Source of the DNA: Gavia stellata
Taxonomy: Eukaryota; Chordata; Aves; Gaviiformes; Gaviidae
Reading direction: 5' to 3'
Assembly (NCBI RefSeq): GCF_030936135.1
Contig: NC_082595.1
Coordinates: forward strand, 106,681,334 to 106,745,333
Length of the DNA stretch: 64,000 nucleotides
A model generated the notes under the pieces. That model had not been told where the DNA came from. It worked only from the letters and a program-made list of their open reading frames with translations, and did not search any database. Positions 34,601 through 46,600 of this stretch are shown here, piece after piece. Both the position numbers and the translations under genes were made by a program. The stretch's first letter is position 1; each line of letters begins with the position of its first letter.

Positions 34601-37600
34601 TGTCTGACCATCTCCATGCTAACAGCTTCCTCACTTCCGTAATCCACATGTCGAACAACTATGTTGTCACCTTTCACGCTGCTGACTGTAGCTCTGTAGA
34701 ACTTTCCATCTTGACTATATTTTGCTAGACAAATATCACCACTTTTAATACAAGATCCGCAATCGTTCAAAGAGTTTAGTCCAAGGTTTTCAGCTTCCTC
34801 TATTTTTTCCTCTATATATTTCATGTCTTCTGTATCCACACTGTGACTCCAAAAATATTCTGGACCATTTACCACTGTGACATAAATTTTTACAGTCTGA
34901 CCTGCTTCTGGAAACTTCCAGATAAATGGTTTACAATCGCTTACACTGGAAATTTCATTTTGTGCTTGAGGAGGCAAAGGCTCACACACAGTCACCATGT
35001 CGCTGTTCTCTCTATCAAGTATTTCTGTTGAACAAGATCTTTCCCCACTTGCAAGATTTTCATCAGCTAAATCCACTGTTACAATACCTTGATGATCACT
35101 GAGAATAACTTCCCATTTATCCTCAACCTTCTCTACAAATTCACACGTTAGAAGAACTTCACTTGTTCTCTTGGTGAAGTAAAGCACTGCTTCCTCTGCC
35201 CAGCCTGTATTTTTTTTGCATTTAAGTCCACCTAGGAAGCAGTGAATGCTTATTGCTGGAATAGATGACAAGTCTTCAGGGAGTCTGTGCGCTTGAGCAA
35301 CATTAATTACTGAAGTATTACCATAATCAATATATTGTATACTTATCAAATTGTCAGAAGTCTTCTCTTTTACTACAGCTCGATACCACAGGTTGTCTTC
35401 TGAATAAACAGCACTGATTAAGTCTCCTGCTTGGAAGAGTTGTCCACAAGGGTTCTTTGCTTGGGTCCTATTGTTTAAGCTTTCGGAAATGCTGTTAAGC
35501 TGAGCCTCGTCACTTTCTAGTTGAACATAAAAATCTGACGGATCATTTACATGAGACACATACCCTAACACTTTAAGAGCTGGCACTACCTTCTGTTGCA
35601 GTAGATCAGATACACTTTTAAGTGTTACATACCCGCCTTCAGCATCAGATTTAATATCTGACTGTGTATCCATCTGGATGGAGAGCAGAGACTCCTCCCC
35701 CGCTTTATTTAACAATAAAGCATCCTTCTTACTGCTAAGCGTTTCATCAGATTGTAGTAATCCAGCTGCCAGATCTCCCTTTGCAGCAGGCTGGAAAAGT
35801 TTTACATCTTCTTTTTTGAAGTGCCTTTTGCTATGATCCCCTCCTTCCTGGGCTTCAGATCCACATTTTTTTCTTTCAAGAGGCCTACCTGCATTGAAAG
35901 GGGACTCTGCAGTCTCATTCCTCTCATTCACATCTGTATTTCTAGAGCACAAAGTTTCGTTTTCTACACGTCTACACAGTCCCGAGTTGTTTATTAAGCT
36001 TAACTCCTCCTTCAGTTTTGCATTAATTTGAGTATTACCATCAAACAACTCAATCAACAGTTTACCATCAGATTCCTTTGCTACTACTATCGCTTTTAAT
36101 TGCCTTTCTAGGACAGCTTGCTTAAACCATGTTGTAGCTTCTTTGGGAACATTAGATATATCAGATAAGGAACACTTTATGGCCTGCATTGGCAAAAGCA
36201 AGATATCGCAAGCATCACTGGGTAAAGGAAGCAGATGATCCTTCTCTATTGTCTCTGTGTTCCCAAAATCCACAAAGAAGACTTCCGTATTAGGTTTTGT
36301 TTTTGTAATTACTCCCCTGTACCAGTGATTGTCAGTATACTTTGCTAGACACAAGCTCTCAGACTTTTGCAAGGTTTCTAAGCTGGTCATTGTTTCACTT
36401 AAGTGACCAATGTTATCAGTAAGCTGTGCTAAGACATCTGCACATCTTTCAAGTTGGCAGTAAAATGTCCATGGATCCTCAACATGCGTAATAAAAACCT
36501 CTTCCTCACTCCCGATTTTGATACCATGCAGAGAATAATAGTAAGATTGAAGCTGAACCGAGGATACCAGAGGCTTTTGAGGAGATAAAAGTCTGGCCAA
36601 ACCTCTCTCGGTCAGAAACTGGCAAGCACTCTGAAAAGGTGTCATTAAATCTACAATGTTAAATAGCTCCTTATTGTTTATCGAAGCCAAGGCAAATATT
36701 GTACACTTCAGTTCAAAGTGAGATGACGAAGTATCAACAAACTCCTGAAAAGCCTGAATTGCTTCTTCATCCCAAGCAAAAGGATCCTGACCATTTGGTT
36801 GGATTAAGTTGTAAAGGCTGCACCGGAAAGCCTGAGCCTCTAACCTAAGAAAGCGTTCATCAGTTGAGCGGAGGTTTGTTAGTGATACCAGCTCTCTGTT
36901 GCCATAGTCAACATAGACCACTTCTACTTTTTCTGCAGAAGGAACTTCACTAACAATTAAAGCCCTGTACCATTTTTCATCCTCTGAGTACTGGGCTAAA
37001 CATACAGAACTTGGCCAAGCATATGGGTGGGATGAATTTTTACAATACTCCTGAATTTCACCCATTAATACCTTAAGGTCATGGCAATTTCTACTTAACT
37101 GACACCAAAAATAACTAGGATTTTCAACATATGATACAACAACATTAACTGTACTTCCCACTTCTAATTGACCTCCATAAGAGGAGCTTGGCTTCATTTC
37201 TACATAATTCTGTCTCAAAGAGATGGGCAGGTTTTCCTTGCCCTCGTATTTCTGAGTAGGAAGAGATTCACTACTTTTAGAAGTGTGAATGGCTGCAACA
37301 GGGTGCTCTCGGACCATCACAGCCACATAAGGATTAAGTGCTCTATCACTTTTCTTTAGATCAGATTCTTCCCTGAGCCTCTTCTCTGCATTTATTTGCT
37401 TTTCCTCCCCAGCACATGCTGGGAAAGAGGCCTGGCTCACAACCTTATCAGATGATTTCTGAAGAGTCTCGGGTATTTCACACCGCTGATATTCAGCATA
37501 CCTTCCATGGGCCATGAGTTCACTTACACTTTTCTCTCCTAACTGAGACTGGTCAAAAATTTCAACCATGTATTTGTCACCCTGCGCACTCAAAAAATGA

Positions 37601-39558
37601 ACCTTTAGTCCCTTGTTCAGTACAATCTCTCTGAAGGCAGACACAGATGCTTCACTCCAACTCCCACTCAGAGCAGACGTACCTGCCAAACAACACTTCA
37701 GAGCTAAAGCAGGTAGTTCCCTGAACCGAGGGAGCAGCTCCTTTACCGCACACCGATCTACAATTTCCGTATTGCCTCTGTCCACCAGGTGTATTTCTAC
37801 CCCACTGTCCAGTACCCTGGTGATCACCGCTCGGTAAAAGGCACCCTCCTTTCCACTAGCACAACAAAGGGAACCAGGCTGTAAGTCCCACCCAGCACCA
37901 TCCAGCTTTGTGGCATGGGAGTAAAAATTCCACATGCTCTGCCTCAGCTGCCTGAAGAGCTGGCGATGCTCATGGAGCTGCAGCCAGAACTCGGATGGGT
38001 CTTGGAGGTGGGAGACCTGCACATCGTTGAACGCACCCAACTTCAGATGCACACCAACTCCAGGAGCCAAGGCCAAATCTCTGTGCGTTAAAGCAACTGG
38101 AGGTGCTCCTGGTAGCAATTCCAGCTCTTCAGCTGCGGATTCTTCTACTTCCAGCTGCTCCTGAGCGCCAGTTGGGCTGACCTGCATACTGCTGCTCACC
38201 AGGCAGCAAGCCTGCACCCCAAAAAGACGGTTCAAGTTGATGCCGTTTTCCCCGTACAGGCTCACATAATAGAGGTGCTCAAAGGAATTAAAGGCTTTGA
38301 TGTGAGCACTCACTCCTTTGCCTAGCACCAAGGCTTTCAGCTCATTAATCTGCAACGGGGACCAGCCACAACCCCCATCTGAGATACCCTGAAGAGCACA
38401 TGGATAAGTCACCACGGGCATGCGAAAACACTCAACAGGCAAATGGCGCAGGTTAGCTCTGGTCACAGTCTCCTTCCTGCCATAGTCCACAAAGATCACC
38501 AGAGCCATTTGCTGGTCCTGCTCCCCAGCAATAAGCTCCAGCAGGAGTGCACGGTACCACTGGCCATCTATCCCCCGGGCAGCACAGGGTGAGCCCACTT
38601 TGGGTAATAAATCCTGCTCCCACCTGTCATAAGTGTGGCGCATGGTATCAGAAAGGCAGCGGATCTCCTGGGACAGGCTCTGCAACTGGCAGTAGATGTG
38701 GTGTGGGTCAGAGACATGGGTCACTAGGACAGGCTCTGTCACACCCAACTGAAGCTGCGGGTAGAAGTAATCCAAGGCAGGTGACACAGGCTGATATGAG
38801 AGCAAAACATGGAGGAGCTGTGGCACTGCAGAATTTACAAGGGAACTTGCTGGAGGCTGGAGCTTGAGCTGGTTCCTTAAGTGGCCATAAGCTAGGCAGC
38901 GCCTGAGCACCTGGCAGAACCAACTGGGAGTGACCTGCCTGGCCAGGCCCAGGTGATGCATCTGGGCTGCAAGCTGGGGCAGCTCAAGCACGATGAGCTG
39001 CGGCGTCATCACCTCCTGCACCAGGCCGGACACCTCCTTGCCATGCAGGGAGCTGAGGAACTCCATAGCCTCCACTGTCCAGGTGGAGACGGGTGCATCC
39101 CCACAGGCTGCCACCCTGGGCCCTCCAGAAGGCATGACATCAGCCACGATGCAGCCCAGCACCTCCGGGGGCAGGTGGAAAAGCTCCTTGCAGCCCCGCG
39201 CCAGGTAATAGGCGGACGCGACCACCGTGCAGCCCTCATCGAGCAGGAACACGCGGTAGTCCTGGCCGCGGCGACTCACCACACAGCAGCGGTACCAAAG
39301 CCCGACCACCTCCACCAGACACAGGTCTCCAGTGCACAGCTCAGCGCCAGCGGCCACCAGCCCGCAGGGGCCCGGGGCGGCCGCCAGGCGCGGCCCCACC
39401 GCCGCCTGGATCTCACGGCGGAGGCGGATGTAGTCAGCACTGCGCTCGCCCAGCAGCCCCCACAGCCGCACCACGGGCACCTCGGGGCGCAGGCCCACCG
39501 CGCAGACCCGCAGGGCCACGGTCGCGCCCGGGCTGAGCATCCCCGGCCCGGAGCTCAT
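28634..39558 (-). CDS. TDRD6: TDRD6, Tudor domain-containing protein 6 (5 coding exons)
   Basis: The exons are 32898-39558 (6.66 kb, almost the whole protein), 32338-32456, 31154-31243, 30302-30359 and 28634-28695, giving 2329 residues. TDRD6 is a germ-cell scaffold of the chromatoid body and piRNA pathway that binds dimethyl-arginine on PIWI-type proteins. Tudor cores lie near residues 87 (LWYRCCVV), 336 (QWYRALLL), 576 (FYRAVI), 864 (KWYRALIV), 1080 (HWYRGVI), 1391 (LWYRAVV) and 1621 (FYRATV). An eighth, degenerate one is split over exons 2-3 (LKGFAVGSKCVVWTSLKW, then DPENVWNGIPDW). Residues about 1895-2015 are an acidic Leu/Ser-rich repeat. Exons 1-3 match human TDRD6. Exons 4-5 rest only on good splice sites, phase and a stop, and are less certain. 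If unspliced, exon 1 would read on to a stop at 32839. Confidence 0.93.
28699..30301 (-). other. Proposed TDRD6 intron 4
   Basis: The proposed intron lies between the last two suggested TDRD6 exons and holds a CR1 3' end. Its acceptor is TTTTTATTCCCTGCAG on the minus strand and its donor CAAG|GTAAGA. No other coding sequence is seen. Confidence 0.5.
29541..29688 (+). mobile_element. CR1 3' end
   Basis: AAGCTGCCCAGAGAGGTTCT, then GACCCTGCTTTGAGCACC and CTATGATTCCATAG, is a plus-oriented CR1 3' end of about 150 bases inside a proposed TDRD6 intron. It belongs to a different, older subfamily from the copy at 45.2 kb. Confidence 0.85.
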
Positions 39559-40110
39559 CCCCCCGCCGCTGCCTTCGCCGCCCGCACGAGGCCCACTGGC
39601 CGCCCCGCCCCGGCCTCATAAGGCACGCGCCGCCCACGTGACCCGCGGGGAACCGTTACGCGGCCGCCCGAGTGGTCGAGTCCATTTTGATGCCGGCGGG
39701 TGGGGGGGGGAAGGGGGAACAGGAGGGGCGGAGCGGGCTAATAGATCGGGCTGCTCCTGCTAAACGGAGACTGCTCGGAGGCGCCGCAAAGAGGCGGGTT
39801 ATCCCCGGGGCACGCTGGAGCCGCAGGGCTCAGCCCAGAGCCCGCTGGAGCTGCCCTCGCTCAGGGTGGAGCGCTCCACGCCGGCTGCGTGGTAGCGGCA
39901 CGGCCGGGGCTGGGGGGTGAGGGGAGACGCCCTCCGCAACCGCTTGGCCTCCATTGGCCAGAGAGGGCGCCCGGGGCGGGACGTGCGTGCAGGACTTGGC
40001 GACTATTGGCCAGTGTAGGGCGGCAGTGTGAGGGCGGGGTGGGGCGCTCGGGCGGTGGCGGTCCGTGAGGGGCCGGGCGGGGTGCGAGGCTGCTCGCCGC
40101 CGGCAGCCGG
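39559..40110. promoter_or_regulatory. CpG-rich TDRD6 promoter with MYB, E-box and CCAAT motifs
   Basis: The region upstream of the TDRD6 start is very CpG-rich. AACCGTTA, a full A-MYB/MYB site, lies at 39651-39658, about 93 bases upstream of the ATG. A CACGTG E-box lies beside it at 39635-39640. Two CCAAT boxes in TDRD6 orientation (ATTGGCCA on the plus strand) lie at 39953 and 40005, and GGGCGGG-type sites sit around them. A-MYB is known to drive piRNA-pathway genes in spermatocytes of mammals and birds, which fits TDRD6. Actual use of these sites is inferred. Confidence 0.6.
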
Positions 40111-40825
40111 GGCCGGGCGCGGAGCGGGGCCAGGCCCCGCCCGACGGCTCTCCCCCGCCTCGCCGCAGGCGACCTCCCAGCGGGGCAGGGGCGCCTGAGG
40201 GGCGGGCTGGGCGCGCAGAGCCGCCCCGCCTCCGGCAGCGAAGCCCTGCCGCAAGTCTGCCTCAGGCTCCCTCGGCGCCTGAGGTAGAGGCCGTCCTCCG
40301 CCTGTCACCATCCGATCTGCGCCCTCCATCTGAGGCAGCCCCGTGGCACGGGACACCTGCCTCCGCCAAGTCGTGGCTGGCGCAGCCACCTGCAGCACGG
40401 GGAGGGTGACACCGGACTGAGGGACAGGAGCGTCTGGGGCTGTCCTGCCTGTGGATGGGACAGCCGTAGACAAGCACCACCTCTGAGGGCCTTGGGAAGC
40501 AGCAAACGTGGGTGCTCTGTTTGGTGGCCCCCTCGAGATAGCCTGGGCTGTCACACTGCTCAATTTCATCTGTGGAGCGCTGCAATCAGGTGATTTCTCC
40601 CTGGTTTCGCCCCCCTTTTCCCAGGCAGACCTTTGAGGTTTTGATGGGGCTGGCTTCCAGCCTTCAGGGACAATGGTCAGAAGTGGAGGTGTGAGGAAGG
40701 CCCAGGACTTTGGCAAGCCTTTCTTAGGCCACAGGAGAGTCCAGCCAAGGAATCTCAGTGCCATCCTCGGGCTAATTCTTAGCTTCTGAAACTGAAGATG
40801 GTAAGTAAATAAATACAGCCAAGTG

Positions 40826-41897
40826 TGTCATGGTTTAGTCCCAGCCAGACTAATAACCACACAGCCGCTCACACACTCCCCTTCCTCAGCTGGACAGGAG
40901 AGAGAAAATATGAGGAAAGGCTCATAGATCGAGAAAACGACGTAGGGAGATCACTTACCAATTACCATCATGGGCAAAATAGACTTGACTTGGGGAAATC
41001 AGTTTAATTTATTACCAATCAAAATCAGAGTAGGATAATGAGAAATAAAACCAAATCTTAAAAAAACACCTTCCCCCCACCCCTCCCTTCTTCCCAGGCT
41101 CAACTTCACTCCCGATTTTCTCTACCTCTTCCCCCTGAGCGGCACAGGGGGACGGGGAATGGGGGTTGCAGTCAGTTCATCACACATTGTTTCTGCTGCT
41201 CCTTCCTCCTCACACTCCTCCCCTGCTCCAGCGTGGGGTCCCTCCCACAGGAGACAGTTCTCCACGAACTTCTTCAACGTGGGTTCTTCCCACAGGCTGC
41301 AGTTCTTCACGAACTGCTCCAGCATGGGTCCTTTCCACGGGGTGCAGTCCTTCAGGAACAGACTGCTCCAGCGTGGGTCCCCCACGGGATCGCAAGTCCT
41401 GCCAGCAAACCTGCTCCAGCGTGGGCTTCCCATGGGGTCCCAGCCTCCTTCGGGCATCCCCCTGCTCCAGCGTGGGGTCCTCCATGGGCTGCAGGTGGAT
41501 ATCTGCTCCACCATGGACCTCCATGGGTGCAGGGCACAGCCTGCCTCACCATGGTCTTCACCAGGGGCTGCAGGGGAACCTCTGCTCCGGCGCCTGGAGC
41601 ACCTCCTCCCCTCCTTCTTCACTGACCTTGGTGTCTGCAGAGTTGTTTCTCTCACATATTCACACTCCTCTCTTCTCCAGCTGCCGTTTCCCAGTTTTTC
41701 CCCCCCTTCTTAAATATGTTATCCCTGAGGCGCTACGACTGTTGCTGATTAGCTCGGCCTTGGCCAGTGGCAGGTCTATCTTGGAGCCGGCTGGCATTGG
41801 CTCTATCGGATGTAGGGGAAGTTTCTAGCAGCTTCTCACAGAAGCCACCCCTGTAGCCCCCCCTGCTACCAAAGCGCTGCCACGCAAACCCAATACA
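40826..41897 (-). mobile_element. Solo LTR of an ERVL-like endogenous retrovirus
   Basis: On the plus strand it runs from TGTCATGGTTTAGTCCCAGC to CAAACCCAATACA, so the element is in minus orientation with TG...CA ends. It is flanked by AAGTG and AAGTA, a five-base target duplication with one difference, which fits class III (ERVL). It has no internal genes, so it is a solo LTR. About seven units of roughly 48 bases beginning GCTCCAGC occupy 41225-41560. Its last 60 or so bases match the end of the LTR at 45.6 kb. It sits upstream of TDRD6. Moderate divergence suggests a neoavian-era insertion. Confidence 0.82.
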
Positions 41898-43643
41898 AAG
41901 TACTTCACAGGATAGAAACTTCTGCTTGAAAAATTTGGAATTACAAAACACTAAGAAGTAATGCAGAAGTGGCAGGTCTTCCTATTCAAATTATTTTCTT
42001 TTTAAATACAAAATACTAGGAATCAGCACTGTTAGGAATCTCATCAGTGTTTTACGCTCAAAAAAAAAGAGCTTCATTAAGAGTTAAAACAGTTTTTCAC
42101 TACAAGACTTTTAAAATTACTTTTTTTAACTCAGTAGATCAGGTCCTTCTGCATATCCATCATCAGGGTTATCTGAGTAACAGGACTGCAGGCAGGACCA
42201 CTCAGGATGTAACTGAAGAAGCAGCTTTGATTGCTGGTTTATAATCGCTGGTGATGGTGTGTGAGAAGGAAAGATCTCAAATTAGTTTCTCAGGCTGACA
42301 ACTAGGAAAATAACTATCTCTGAACAAAAACTTCTGACCCCCTAATAATGGTGAGATGAATTTTTTCCAGGCTGGAATCACACACCCAAATGCATGCAGC
42401 CACAACTGATCTACAATACAATCATAAAGTACAAGTGCAACCCAAGAAAGCGCCCAAGCTGTATTTAATCAGAAATTGGCACATTGAAGATACTAGTTGC
42501 AAAGACTAGTCTAGAAGAAATCCTGAGTATTTACTCAGGTAACTAAGTCTTGTACAGTCATTTCATTACCAGATATTGCTAAATCAAAGCCAGCTTTGTT
42601 CTGTCTACATTATGATTCTTTTACGCTGCATTTCTGCCTCCTGATTGCCAAAGATAAGCCTAGTGAAAAAACAGCCGCAGTCCTCTTTCCTATGAAAGCT
42701 GGAGAGCTTTAGGTTTTAAAAAAAAATAAATCACTCACATTCAAACATTTTGTGTTTTTGAAGAGAACATTGTATTTTCACCTAGATTTAAAATGGGCAG
42801 AGTGCGTATTTCTGTGGAAAAGTGGTACGTTAATGACCCAGTCTGCCACATCAGCACTGGGGCTCTCAAAGGACAGGTAGTTCAACTCGGTCCTAGGGAA
42901 AGCATGTGTATTACGAGTCCTTCAGGAGGGGCAGAGCGAACTAGGGTTTTGATTTCCTGGGTACAGGACTGCTTTTCACTCATGGATGTTACTCAAATGC
43001 TTGAATAAAGAGGTCAGGGGGTCTCTGGGAAGTAAGAGGAACACAACCCCTTCCATCTTTTGTGCAAAGCAAATTTGAAATCAGGTAAACTGCTTTAATC
43101 TTTTTCAGTTCCTAGCACTACAGGCTTGGTTTGCTGAGGCATCAAACTAATGAGAGGTAGTTCTTCATGTGTGTGCAAATGTAACGGTAACAAAAATTCC
43201 TAAATAATTTTATGCACTGCTTAGCCACAGAAGATGTTCGGTGCTGCGTTGTTCAACCTGCTGTTGTCCTTAACAATAGGAACCATCTCTATTATCAAAC
43301 AGGCAAACAGTATTACATTCTACTTGCTTGGTACGTTTTTTTTTTACCTCTGTTTACTGTTTCAGAAAGCTGATGCTGGCTGCCAGTTGAAGTATTATTA
43401 TGACAATTTTATCTTGCAGATAACTTAAATTTCATATAGCAGTCTGACAAGCAAATAGTATCCTTAAGTCATGGCTACTCCTAGCCAGTAAGGACTGGAT
43501 TTGTGGCAGCAACCTATACGTGTGATCCTACTGCCAATCTCCTAAACGAATTAGTTCCCTGTGGGGTCGGGATGCCTTGTGGAATGAGAATTCAGCTTCC
43601 CAATTCTTCTTTGTTTTGTGAGTATTGAAGTGGTTTCACGGTT
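41898..43643 (-). other. SLC25A27 3' flank / probable 3' UTR
   Basis: This 1.7 kb lies beyond the SLC25A27 stop. ATTAAA on the minus strand near 43092-43099 is a candidate poly(A) signal, with another near 42463. I see no gene in it. Confidence 0.5.
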
Positions 43644-46600
43644 TTAAAAAGAACTAACTCCACAGATCCTTCTGATTTGTTCATACGTAAGCCAGAATAC
43701 CAGTGACCAAGGAGCCTGTGAAAGCAAACACTGAAGTTAGAGGCTTAAAACACAAGTGACCCAATAAATAAACCCATTAGATTAAGCTGTCTCCTCTTAA
43801 AAATCTTATTCTTAAACTCAATCTCGTATTACGTCTTTCATACAAAAATCATAGTGTTGCATATGGTTAGGGCTACCCAGTCCTTCACGAGACACCTAAA
43901 CCTTTTTTTTTCAGCTTGCCAATCCATAAATGTTTGACCTGAAATGTTTCATACTTGGGGGCTACTTCCGGATGAATGCTTTTTAAAATAACTTTAAAGG
44001 GTTTCACAGAATCACAGAATCATAGAATCACTACGTTTGGAAAAGACCTGTAAGATCATCAAGTCCAACCATCAGCCCAACACCACCATGCCCACTAAAC
44101 CATGTCCCACAGTGCCATGTCTACACGTTTTTTGAACACCTCCAGTGATGGTGACTCCACCACCTCCCTGGGCAGCCTCTTCCAAAACCTTAATCAGAAA
44201 ATTACACAGTTCCTCTTGCATAAAATTTATACCCTGCACCCATTTAGTTGAGATGCTGTAATTTTTTTTTGGCAATAGATCGGCTTTGGCAAAAGGCTGC
44301 CTTGTGCCTAGGAAACACCTTTTCCTGCTCCTCTGAAACACCCGCTAAACATTCCCAAAGTTACAAGCCTTTGGGAAATCTAAATTGGCGTATGCTCCAT
44401 GGAAATTTTTAGTTTAGTAGTAAACTCGCAAAGACCCCATCAATACTGAATGTGCTCTGGCTCAGGGACATGGGGACTGAGCAACTGAGCAGAACCTTCC
44501 TATAATTGCTCTTACCAGAGACTGTGGCCGCAGTTAAATTAGAGAAGGGAAGCTTTTGCCTTTGAACTTAGTGCTTAGTCTGATAAGTTAAACAGTGTTA
44601 AGACCTTGAAGCCAGCTGGCAGAGTCTACAAGTAGCCACACTGTTAAATTCTTACAGACTTAAAAAAAAAAATAATGTGGTCACATCTAAAGTTGCTATT
44701 GGGAATTGTCCCTTGCCCAAACTAACAGTCTCAACAGCCGAGTTCCAGTTCCCAGGCTCCAACTGCTGCTTGGCTTAATTATACAGAGGTAGCTTTAAGG
44801 GCCCAGCAGTATGCAGGAGAAAGCCTCTAGCCTGAATACAAGAGGGGCAAAAGTGAGATCCGGGATGGAGCAGTAATAAAGCAATTCTGGGATCAGGAGA
44901 GGAGGAATGAAAGTAAGAAAGAGGGATGCAAAGGGAGTTCAGGGCTGGGAGCGAGAAGGGAGTAAAGGAGAGTTTAGGAAGGGAGAAAGGAGGGAGCCTG
45001 AAATTGTAAGAAAAGCAGGGAAAATCACTAGCAATTAAGCAGGACAACGTTTTCCAAATTAAAGAGATGCAAGAGGCAACGTGGGGGAGGTGACACCACG
45101 TGCAGTTGTGTCATCCACTGCATTCAACTATGCTAACTGCTATTAAATAAATCAAGAGGCCCAAATAGTTTTAGAAAAGTGTTGACACAGAAAGAAGTAC
45201 TTATGTTTTTCTGGGGTTGTTCAGTCTGGAGAAGAGGAGGCTGAGGGGAGACCTCATCGCTCTCTACAACTACCTGAAAGGAGGTTGCAGAGAGGTGGGT
45301 GTTGGTCTCTTCTCCCAAGTGACTAGTGACAGGACAAGAGGAAATGACCTCAAGTTGCACCAGGGGAGATAGAGACTCGATATTAGGAAAAATTTCTTTA
45401 CTGAGAGAGTGGTAACACAGTGGAATAGACTGCCCAGGGAGGTAGTGGAGTCACCCTCCCTGGAGGTATTCAAGGAGCGTGTGGACGTGGCATTGTGGGA
45501 CGTGGCTTGATGGGCATGGTGGTGTTGGGTTGATGGTTGGACTTGATGATCTTACAGGTCTTTTCCAACCTTAGTGATTCTGTGATTCTGTAATGCCACA
45601 TTGTGCTGGTTTTGGCTGGGATGGGGTTAACTTTCTTCATAGCAGCTAGTATGGGGCTGTGTTTTGGATTGTATGGGGCTGTGTTTTGGATTTGGGCTGG
45701 AAACAATGTTGATAAAGCAGGAATGTTTTAGTTACTGCTGAGCAGGGCTCACACAGCACCAAGGCCTTTTCTGCTCCTCACCCCACCCCACCAGTGAGTG
45801 GGCTGGGGGTGCACAAGGAGTTGGGAGGGGACACAGCTGGGACGGCTGACCTCGACTGACCAAAGGGATGTTCCATACCATATGATGTCATGCTCAGCAT
45901 ATAAAGCTGGGGGAGGAAGAAGGAAGGTGGGGACATTCGGAGTAATGGCGTTTGTCTTCCCGAGCAACCGCTATGCGTGATAGAGCCCTGCTTCCCTGCA
46001 GATAGCTGAACACCTGCCTGCCGACGGGAAGTGGTGAATGAATCCCTTCTTTCGCTTTGCTTCTCCATGCGGTGTTTTTTTTTTTTTGCTCTACCTATTA
46101 AACTGTTTTTATCTCAGCCCACGAGTTTTCTCACTTTTACTCTTCTGGTTCTCTCCCCCACCCCACCTGGGGGGAGTGAGTGAGCGGCTGTGTGGTGATT
46201 AGTTGCCAGCTGGGCTTAAACCACGACACACATCATTCAACTGTCTTGTAAAGACAGTTAAAAGGCACTTACCATTCGCATCCAGGTTGGTATAAAGCCT
46301 TTGTATAGAGACATAAACCCTTCACCCTGTACAGTTTGAATCAAGCAGTCCATGGAAGACTTATACAGCAGACCTCTGGCAATGTGCAAGGAGAACAAAT
46401 ACTGTTAGGATTACAAATATGCAATTTAAAAAAATTCCACCACCAGCCCCCACCACCCCCCAAAAAATAATCTGTATCAGATAAATTTGTACAAACAAGA
46501 GCTCTTTTGTAAGCTCACTGGAGTCTCATCAGAACTGAAATCCACTAAGTTACTGAGTATGCTTAGGTGGCCATCACAACAAACCCCCCAGGACATGGGA

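Noticed and set aside
40003-40764. Open frame of 253 codons upstream of TDRD6
   Set aside because: It lies across the G+C-rich promoter region, is Pro/Ala/Arg-rich, starts in ordinary flanking sequence and matches nothing I know.
41122-41828. Several frames of 100-220 codons on both strands
   Set aside because: They are created by the in-phase 48-base array of the solo LTR.
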